Shown: one piece after another, positions 1 to 4,954 of the stretch
Layout of the letters: every line of letters begins with the position of its first letter
How positions within the stretch are numbered: position 1 is the stretch's first letter
Source: DASVXQ01 sp046727955
GTDB lineage: Bacteria; Actinomycetota; CALGFH01
DNA: 9,341 nt
Reading direction: 5' to 3'
NCBI GenBank assembly: GCA_046727955.1
Contig: JBKPDO010000300.1
Coordinates: 1 to 9,341 of the forward strand
Made by a program: the position numbers and the translations under genes
Notes under the pieces: generated by a model
The model's database searches: none
The model's input: the letters and a program-made list of their open reading frames with translations, nothing else
Told to the model about the DNA's origin: nothing

Positions 1-2
1 CG

Positions 3-641
3 GCCACCGCGGGCGGCGCGCTGGGGGTCGACCTGTCCGCGCCGATGATCGACCGTGCCCGCGAGCTCGCCCAGGCGGAGGGGCTACGCAACGTCACCTT
101 CCAGCGGGCCGACGCGCAGGTCCACCGCTTCCCGCCGGAGCAGTTCGACCTGGCCATCAGCAGGTTCGGCACGATGTTCTTCGACGACCCGGCCGCCGCG
201 TTCGCCAACATCGGGCGGGCGCTGCGCCCGGCCGGACGCCTGGTGATGATGGTCTGGCAGGGCCACGAGCGGAACGAGTGGGCGGTCGCGATCCGCCGGT
301 CCCTGGAAGGATTCGAGGAACCCGCGGCGGTCGCCCCCGCAGGGCCGGACCCGTTCTCGCTCGCCGACCCGGCGACGGTGGAGGGGATCTTGGACGCTGC
401 GGGGTTCGCCGAGGTCACCTTCACCGACGTGCACGAGCCCGTCTACTACGGTGCGGACGTCGCCGCCGCGCTTGGCTGGGTCCGCGGCTTCACCTGCACC
501 GACGGCGTGCTGAAGCGGCTGGATCCTGCTGGCGCGGAGCGCGCGCTCGAGCGGCTGCGCCAGACGCTCGCCGCGCACGCGGGCGGAGACGGCATCTGGT
601 TCGACTCGCGCGCCTGGATCGTCACCGCCCGCCGACGCTGA
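3..641 (+). CDS. Class I SAM-dependent methyltransferase, 5' end missing
   Basis: The reading frame is open from the left edge, so the start and the first glycine-rich SAM motif lie outside the window; 212 residues are visible. It begins with ALGVDLSAPM, the end of motif I with the acidic residue that contacts the SAM ribose. RNVTFQRADAQ follows, then DLAISRFGTMFFDDPAAAF and ALRPAGRLVMMVW, the motif order of Methyltransf_11/25 (UbiE-like) enzymes. The ATG at 45 lies inside the SAM fold and is not the real start. These enzymes transfer a methyl group from SAM to a small molecule in the cytoplasm; the substrate cannot be told. No partner gene is visible downstream, where the next 190 bases are non-coding. 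The family assignment is firm and the specific role unknown. Confidence 0.87.
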   Translation, partial: ATAGGALGVDLSAPMIDRARELAQAEGLRNVTFQRADAQVHRFPPEQFDLAISRFGTMFFDDPAAAFANIGRALRPAGRLVMMVWQGHERNEWAVAIRRSLEGFEEPAAVAPAGPDPFSLADPATVEGILDAAGFAEVTFTDVHEPVYYGADVAAALGWVRGFTCTDGVLKRLDPAGAERALERLRQTLAAHAGGDGIWFDSRAWIVTARRR

Positions 642-774
642 TCGGGTAGCAGCTGGGTCGGTCAGCCCAACGCGCCCCGCTCCCTATCGCGCACCAAGTC
701 GTTACTGGCCCCGCTGGGACAGGCCCGATACGTAGGGGCACAGGCGTCTGCTCACCGCGCCCGTCTGGCGCACG

Positions 775-869
775 TGGCCAATTGGCCAGACGGTGGCCAT
801 GTTGGTCGGACATTGGCCATCTTCATCTGGACCCTACAGAGGTCTGTAGGTTCCGCTCTTATCTGGCCA
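775..869. repeat. Cluster of five TGGCCA palindromes
   Basis: TGGCCA occurs at 775, 783, 794, 814 and 864. The first two are joined as TGGCCAATTGGCCA (775-788), a perfect 14-base palindrome. A given six-base word is expected about once per 4 kb, so five in 95 bases is not chance. Four copies lie in the gap between the converging methyltransferase and RHH genes; the fifth lies inside the 3' end of the RHH gene. Possible roles are operator or partition-type sites for a small DNA-binding protein, or part of a transcription stop; nothing here decides between them. Confidence 0.6.
833..850. repeat. 8-bp inverted repeat over the RHH gene stop codon
   Basis: CCTACAGA (833-840) and TCTGTAGG (843-850) are perfect inverted copies separated by two bases. 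The stop codon of the minus-strand RHH gene (TAG, 836-834) lies inside the left arm. In RNA this could form a 7-bp stem with a four-base loop; no T-run follows, so it is not a classical terminator. It may be a protein-binding palindrome or an mRNA 3' hairpin. Confidence 0.45.
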
Positions 870-1096
870 ATATCTGCTGGGGCGATAGGCCATGTCCGCG
901 CTGCTTCGCAGCATGGCCTGGATCTGAGGCTTCGCCCGTAGGGTTTCAGCGTGTTGCTCCAACACGGGCCGCAGGAGCTCCTGGATGGAACGGTGCTGAT
1001 AGGCAACTCTCGCCACCTCAAAGACGCGATAGGCGTCCTCGGGTACCCGTACAAGTACCTGCTTCAGGTCTCGAACCGCGTTTTCCTTCTTGGCAT
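834..1096 (-). CDS. Small ribbon-helix-helix DNA-binding protein (antitoxin-like), start out of frame
   Basis: The frame ending at 834 reads LKQVLVRVPEDAYRVF, then ARVAYQHRSIQELLRPVLEQ: a short beta strand followed by two helices with a polar turn, the pattern of RHH (CopG/Arc-type) proteins. These bind DNA as dimers and often act as antitoxins or local repressors. The open frame reaches upstream to TAG at 1103-1101 without an in-frame ATG, GTG or TTG before the helices. The ATG at 1096-1094 is one base out of frame; adding one G there gives MAKKENAVRDLKQVLVRVP and an 87-residue protein. The first usual in-frame codon, GTG at 1016, would cut off the beta strand; CTG at 1067 is another candidate. 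It diverges from the gene at 1182, and the gap holds palindromes suited to autoregulation. Coding is likely from the fold pattern; the start is unresolved, so this may be a broken gene. Confidence 0.6.
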
Positions 1097-1100
1097 GTCG

Positions 1101-1157
1101 CTAGTGTGCCACACTGAGTCGTTGTAGCAAGATACATTGTTACTGTGTACACACTAG
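1101..1157. promoter_or_regulatory. Divergent control region with nested palindromes
   Basis: CTAGTGTG (1101-1108) and CACACTAG (1150-1157) are perfect inverted copies. Each end carries a smaller palindrome: GTGTGCCACAC at 1104-1114 and GTGTACAC at 1145-1152. The segment separates the minus-strand RHH gene from the plus-strand gene at 1182 and is clearly A/T-richer than its surroundings. This is the usual layout of an operator in a shared promoter. That the RHH protein binds it is inference from position. I could not pick convincing -35/-10 boxes. Confidence 0.5.
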
Positions 1158-1166
1158 AAGCAGCAC

Positions 1167-1173
1167 AAGGAGG
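1167..1173 (+). promoter_or_regulatory. Strong ribosome binding site deciding a TTG start
   Basis: AAGGAGG lies eight bases before TTG at 1182. This near-ideal Shine-Dalgarno sequence and spacing is the main reason to accept the rare TTG start for the 191-residue protein. Confidence 0.7.
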
Positions 1174-1181
1174 CGCTGCGG

Positions 1182-1757
1182 TTGGCGGATACCCTTGCGG
1201 ATCTGGCTCATCTAGATCTGGATAGGCCAGTCGCCTCCCTGCACCGGGTAGCTGCTCTGCTTGAGTGGAACGGCATCGCTATCCCCGAACTCGATCTCCT
1301 TGGCGACCGCGTGTCTGTCGTTGCCTCACTCGACCCAAGCGAGCATGAGAGGCGTACGGCTGCCGGCGTCGGCGCCCTTACCGATCCTTGGCTACTTGAG
1401 TTGGAGGAGGGCCCTTCCGAAGGACGACCCGCTCAGTGGCGGGCATCGCCTGTATCGATCGCCGGAGTCCTCGCCTTCCGTAAGACGTGGTGGCCTGCGC
1501 TGACGGCAGCTGCGGGCTTCGCGGCGTTCTGCTCTCGGGCTGTCGTTCTCCCACCTAGGCAGGCATACAACCGCAGGCTCTCTCTGGAGGCAGCCGTGCG
1601 CGGGGTTGGCATTATCGCCCACGATTCGCACGGACTATCGGTGGTGCAGCCTGCTGCGCTCGGTCCCATCGCCGGCTCACGGCGCAGCTTAGTACATCGG
1701 CTCGTCGAGGAGACCGTCTACGAGCGATTGGTCACCAGGCTGGCCAGCGTCCGGTAG
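1182..1757 (+). CDS. Hypothetical protein, 191 residues
   Basis: I do not recognise this protein. The frame starts at TTG with a strong ribosome binding site and runs 191 codons. It shows coherent protein character: an amphipathic start (ADLAHLDLDRPVASLHRVAALLEW), an acidic stretch around residues 70-80, a hydrophobic segment with tryptophans near 93-124 (including FRKTWWPAL), GVGIIAHD near 141-148, and a helical C-terminus (VHRLVEETVYERLVTRL). There is no signal peptide, clear membrane segment or known catalytic motif. It diverges from the RHH gene across a palindromic region, so the two could form a toxin-antitoxin-like or regulator-target pair; this is inference from layout. Its TAG directly abuts the stop of the converging TGT-like gene. 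Coding is likely; function is unknown. Confidence 0.68.
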   Translation: MADTLADLAHLDLDRPVASLHRVAALLEWNGIAIPELDLLGDRVSVVASLDPSEHERRTAAGVGALTDPWLLELEEGPSEGRPAQWRASPVSIAGVLAFRKTWWPALTAAAGFAAFCSRAVVLPPRQAYNRRLSLEAAVRGVGIIAHDSHGLSVVQPAALGPIAGSRRSLVHRLVEETVYERLVTRLASVR

Positions 1758-2797
1758 TCACATCTCTTGCCAGCGTCGTATCGCGGAAGGCGGCTCGCCC
1801 CAGAAGACGCCACTGGCCTGAATGGCTTCGTGTTGGAACTGAGCGGAAGCGCACTGCGCTTTCCAGCTCTGCTCTCTGCTGGGCCCAGCAGCGCCTTGGG
1901 TAAGGTGATCCCGCAAGTCCAGCAGGAGTTCTATGGAGTGACCGCGGACCTGCAACCGCGACGCCGTGAGCAGCCAATCCAGACGCCGTCCCATGCAGAA
2001 TTGACACCAGCAGACCCACATAGGGTCGTCAGGATCCGCCGCAACCGCCTGGGCGACCCTGCCGACCTTGCGGAAGGCGAGGCAGTCACGGATGAATGCA
2101 CTTTCCATGTCATCCTGCGGCGGTCCGCCCCCGGCGGTCGGGTACAGATGCCGTAGACCAGTGCGAGTACCCACCGCTGCTGCATGAGCGCCGAAGGCGA
2201 GCGCACCCAGAGCACTGACGTCGCAGCTCAACAGCAGCACGGGGATACTCACACTGCGAAGAAGCGATACCAGACCGACAAGCGTCGCCTTAGTGGCGAG
2301 CGGGTCGTCCCGATCCTTCAAGATAAGCGCGACCGGTACAGCAGCCTCATCGATAGCCGCTGTGAGCCCCTTACGGTTCCGCCGAAGCCAGGATGTGTGG
2401 AGAGGCAACGTCGCAATGACTCCCGGACCGAGCGCGGCGGTCTGGTGAGCACGGAGTCCAGTGACGCGAAGTCGTTCTGGCCGATGTAGCCAGAGTCGGT
2501 AAGGACCGCTGGGAGAGCGCACTGCTGCTGGCCTACAATCCATCTCGGGTCGAATCTGCTAGTCCCAACAGCTCGCTGCTTTCCAGCATACCTACGGCGA
2601 TCCGTAAGGATCGGCTGCAGAAAACCGCCACGGGTAAGCTGCTCTGCGATCGCGATACTTCTCTCTCCGACAAGCACCAGCCCGCCGCCGGGCCGAGAGA
2701 CTACGGGAAGGACATCGTCAACACTCGGGGCATCGACCTGGGTGAGCAGGCAGTCCTTCAGGCCGGCCAGCAGCGTGGTATTGCTGGATAGCCTCAC
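1758..2797 (-). pseudogene. TGT/DpdA-like transglycosylase-fold protein, frameshifted
   Basis: Two overlapping frames join into one 346-residue protein if one base is restored near 2444, turning VLTR into VLTQTAALGPGVIATLP. GTG at 2797 is taken as the start, eight bases after GGGGAGG. Restored, it has ALPAVLTDSGYIG (residues 95-106), resembling the PxLTDSGGFQ substrate-binding motif of tRNA-guanine transglycosylases. It also has GTRTGLRHLYP (210-220), placed like the PTRxGRxG loop, and CWCQFC (263-268) followed by HSIELLLDL (from 287), resembling the TGT zinc site CxCxxC...H. That family swaps a guanine base in tRNA, or in DNA for DpdA, inside a TIM barrel. The catalytic aspartate ahead of the PTR loop is not evident; alanines sit there. 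It is third in the operon with the toxin and the ImmA-fused antitoxin, 82 bases downstream. Family placement is by motif only; the break may be real or a sequencing error. Confidence 0.68.
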
Positions 2798-2805
2798 AAC
2801 AGACA

Positions 2806-2812
2806 CCTCCCC
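2806..2812 (-). promoter_or_regulatory. Ribosome binding site fixing the GTG start of the TGT-like gene
   Basis: On the minus strand GGGGAGG is followed after eight bases by GTG at 2797-2795. This favours that start over the upstream in-frame codon at 2857, which would add residues rich in Gly, Ser and Pro and read through the ribosome binding site. Confidence 0.6.
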
Positions 2813-2879
2813 ACCACTCCCTCCTGGTACTCCAACAGTAAGACTCAAAGGCGACAATCAAGCAAGAGCGGGTTCTCTG

Positions 2880-3983
2880 TTAACTCGTGTCTACTAACTC
2901 AAATCGGTGTTTTAGCTGCTCACCGATCCCATAACGAAAGATGCCTTCACGCTGAAGACGGCCGATCACTATGCCGGGGGCGACACCGATCTCCTGTGCG
3001 AAGACCCGAACCTCCTGCAACGTACCCAACTTCTTCAGTCGATCTTCATGCTGGCGGGAGATCAGTAGCTCCGCAGCAAATCGATTCGCCTCCTCCTCAC
3101 GAGGATCGTCGCCGCTGCCATCTTCAATCCACACGTCCTTCTTGCCGTGGAGCAGCACGTGCGCCAGTTCGTGGAAGAAGGTGAACCAGAGCTGATCATC
3201 GGTCTTGTAGCGAAGACTCAGCTGCACAAGCGCCTTTATCGGAGATAGCCAGCGCGTGGCCCCGCTTACACGCGCGCCGCGGACTTCCTTGATGAAGACG
3301 ACCACGACCCCTACATCAGCACACAGGGCCCTCATCGCTGGCTCGAATACCTCGGGTGGCTCAGTCGTCAGGGCTCGCAGGTGGGGAAGAAGAGAGCGCA
3401 GCTGCGAAGCTTGGTACGGCTGACAAGCCACGTCGAATGCGGCGAGCTCGCCCAAACGCAGCCACGCCGCCACAGCACCCGGCTTCGCCTCAAAGGCAGG
3501 GGACTGCCTGAATGCTGCTTCGGGCCGTAGCCAGAGGTTCCGCCACGCCTCAGGGCTTGCCACCCCAAAGAACGCGAGCAACTGCTGAATGCGAGAGACC
3601 TTGTCTGCGGGTTCCTCAGGAAGCACCTTTCGGTCGACGAGCTCCTTGACAGGCAACTCGCTCAGCCAGGCGACATCGTCCTCGAGGACACGCCGCTGCT
3701 GAAGGCGAGCGGCGATCGCTCGATAGTCCGCCTCAAGCCGGTTCCACAGTCGCGCTGGAACGCCGGTCGCGAGTTCCAGACGTTGCGCGCTATCAGGGCT
3801 GATGTGCGCAATGCCCTGCAGGATCTGGTTCACGTGCTTGGTACTGAGCCCAGTACGCGTAGCTAGCTCAGCCTGAGTCATACCAAGCTCCTCCAGCCGA
3901 TCCCGCAACGTCTCCCCAGGCGAAACCGCGTAGTCGGGCTCTGCAGCCGGAAACCACCGCCGGCTCTCCTCTGCCACAGCCAT
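2880..3983 (-). CDS. HigA-type XRE antitoxin fused to ImmA/IrrE metallopeptidase
   Basis: This 367-residue protein has an N-terminal XRE helix-turn-helix at about residues 22-78 (TLRDRLEELGMTQAELATRT, then LSTKHVNQILQG), the HigA addiction-module pattern. A helical linker follows. The C-terminal ImmA/IrrE-type zinc peptidase carries HELAH at 271-275 and EEEANRFAAELL at 296-307, which supplies the third metal-ligand region. HigA proteins repress their operon and neutralise the HigB toxin; ImmA/IrrE domains cleave or sense regulator proteins. ATG at 3983 is preferred over GTG at 3992, which overlaps the ribosome binding site. The gene starts 21 bases after the toxin stop, in the toxin-first order of higBA. 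The peptidase may let a stress signal change antitoxin activity (inference). All key residues are present and the frame is intact. Confidence 0.93.
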   Translation of the reverse strand: MAVAEESRRWFPAAEPDYAVSPGETLRDRLEELGMTQAELATRTGLSTKHVNQILQGIAHISPDSAQRLELATGVPARLWNRLEADYRAIAARLQQRRVLEDDVAWLSELPVKELVDRKVLPEEPADKVSRIQQLLAFFGVASPEAWRNLWLRPEAAFRQSPAFEAKPGAVAAWLRLGELAAFDVACQPYQASQLRSLLPHLRALTTEPPEVFEPAMRALCADVGVVVVFIKEVRGARVSGATRWLSPIKALVQLSLRYKTDDQLWFTFFHELAHVLLHGKKDVWIEDGSGDDPREEEANRFAAELLISRQHEDRLKKLGTLQEVRVFAQEIGVAPGIVIGRLQREGIFRYGIGEQLKHRFELVDTS

Positions 3984-3989
3984 CACGAT

Positions 3990-3999
3990 CACCTCCCTT
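3990..3999 (-). promoter_or_regulatory. Extended Shine-Dalgarno before the antitoxin gene
   Basis: The minus strand reads AAGGGAGGTGATC directly after the toxin stop. GGAGGTGATC matches the complement of the 16S rRNA 3' end over ten bases. The AGGGAGG core is eight bases from ATG at 3983. Such a strong site would favour abundant antitoxin relative to toxin, as toxin-antitoxin control requires. Confidence 0.65.
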
Positions 4000-4004
4000 C
4001 GTTT

Positions 4005-4331
4005 CTAGTGGTAGTCGGTGATCTCCAACACAACGACCGATTTCACACCCTTCCAGTCGAGTCCCCCAGAATCGTCCTCCAGCCACTCGGCAGCCTTGAA
4101 GATCAGGCGATACGGGCCGTCGAGGTCGAGCGCAAGACAGCCGCTACGATCTCCACCGAGGAGATGACAACGGCCCGTCACGGCTCGGACGTCGTCCAGC
4201 GTCTCGGCAACGCGGAGATGCTGAAGACGCAGCGCTACCTTTCGGGCTCGCACAGCCCGGAACCGACGAACCATCTCCTTCTCCGAAGCGCACGTATCAC
4301 GGAGGCGACGGCTAGAGAAGACGACCTCCAT
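4005..4331 (-). CDS. HigB/RelE-family toxin
   Basis: This is a compact 108-residue protein, the usual size for HigB/RelE toxins. After two N-terminal helices (residues 8-40) comes the conserved core GRCHLLGGDRSGCLALDLDG (53-72) followed by PYRLIF (73-78), and it ends VVVLEITDYH (99-108). Both are typical of the actinobacterial HigB-like killer proteins. Family members cleave mRNA on the ribosome or otherwise block translation. ATG at 4331 has GAGGAG eight bases upstream. It precedes the XRE-ImmA antitoxin gene, and an inverted repeat 22 bases upstream of the start is a likely autoregulatory operator. Relative to RelE-type active sites the basic and aromatic residues are present (R54, H56, R62, Y74, R75), but exact catalytic roles are not assigned here. 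Confidence 0.92.
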   Translation of the reverse strand: MEVVFSSRRLRDTCASEKEMVRRFRAVRARKVALRLQHLRVAETLDDVRAVTGRCHLLGGDRSGCLALDLDGPYRLIFKAAEWLEDDSGGLDWKGVKSVVVLEITDYH

Positions 4332-4352
4332 TCGACTCGCTCCTCGAAGTAG

Positions 4353-4369
4353 TTTACCGGATTGGTAAA
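4353..4369. promoter_or_regulatory. Likely toxin-antitoxin operator, TTTACC-N5-GGTAAA
   Basis: TTTACC (4353-4358) and GGTAAA (4364-4369) are perfect inverted arms around five bases. The site lies between the candidate promoter (-10 at 4389-4394) and the toxin ribosome binding site (4340-4345). A dimer of the XRE antitoxin bound here would block transcription of its own operon, the usual control in HigBA-type systems. Binding by this antitoxin is inferred. Confidence 0.62.
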
Positions 4370-4388
4370 TGAAACGCTACCCGACCAG

Positions 4389-4417
4389 AACATACACCAG
4401 ACCCTCACCCAACTCAA
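4389..4417 (-). promoter_or_regulatory. Candidate promoter of the toxin-antitoxin operon
   Basis: On the minus strand TTGAGT (4417-4412) and TATGTT (4394-4389) are separated by 17 bases, a reasonable housekeeping-sigma promoter. Transcription would start near 4382, just upstream of the inverted repeat at 4353-4369. Matches to consensus are partial, so this is tentative. Confidence 0.38.
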
Positions 4418-4954
4418 AAGCCGGGGAGCGAACCCGACACTCCGCTGGCCCGAGCACGGTCTTTCCGCAACAGCAACACGTGTGCGCCCAGGCGTGATGT
4501 GCCCCGCGACCAACGCCACATCCGGCAGGGACCGGGCGTCGCTGCGCTTCGTCGCGCGGCCGGCTTTCAAGTGGTGACCCGCGACAGAGGTCGTCAAGTA
4601 GCACCGATATGAGCGCTTCCTCGAACGCCGGTGCGCCTCGTCGCCCATCGCGGGCGCTGGCCCTGGATCCCATGTCGTACCTGGCAGCCTTGCGGCGTTG
4701 AGTCGCTCAACGTCGTCTCGTGCTGCGGCGAGGCTGGTCTCGTAGTCGCTGAGGCCCATGCGCCACGGTATGGCGCCCGGCACACCGTCGAGCAGGGTTG
4801 GTGTGAGAGGCGGGTCGCTCCGTTGCGGTAGGGTGCTCCATCCCGCCCGGTCGGGCAGCTACCGTAACATCCGCTGCTCGAAGCCGACGATCCGGATCAG
4901 GCGTAATGTCTAGATCGGCCTACCGATGTTCAGCGGCGGATACAAAGAGCAATC
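4418..4954. other. Spacer without a convincing gene
   Basis: No frame here has clear protein character throughout. On the minus strand about 45 codons from the ATG at 4759 (GLSDYETSLAAARDDVERLN) look protein-like, then lose that character. Another minus frame shows FEEALISVLLDDL nearby, so this may be the remains of a decayed gene with shifts. A 7-bp-arm palindrome lies at 4696-4712. The last 50 bases form the leader of the McrB-like gene. Confidence 0.4.
4696..4712. repeat. Palindrome CGTTGAG-TCG-CTCAACG
   Basis: Perfect 7-base inverted arms around three bases, in the spacer between the toxin-antitoxin operon and the McrB-like gene. It could be an operator or a short hairpin; there is no T-run, so it is not a typical terminator. 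On the minus strand it falls in the protein-like remnant, so it may be a coding coincidence. Confidence 0.35.

Noticed and set aside
84..578. Long open frame antisense to the methyltransferase
   Set aside because: High-GC shadow: Arg/Gly/Val-rich, no motifs, opposite a clear SAM fold.
642..774. tRNA or small RNA gene after the methyltransferase
   Set aside because: No cloverleaf, T-loop consensus or terminator could be found by eye.
752..1054. 100-codon minus-strand frame overlapping the RHH gene
   Set aside because: Rich in Arg, Pro, Ser and Cys; the overlapping frame has a clear RHH pattern.
2436..2456. Programmed ribosomal frameshift in the TGT-like gene
   Set aside because: No slippery heptamer and no strong downstream structure seen; a one-base deletion explains it better.
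4008..4352. Plus-strand frame antisense to the toxin
   Set aside because: No ribosome binding site or recognisable motif; the minus strand matches the HigB/RelE family.
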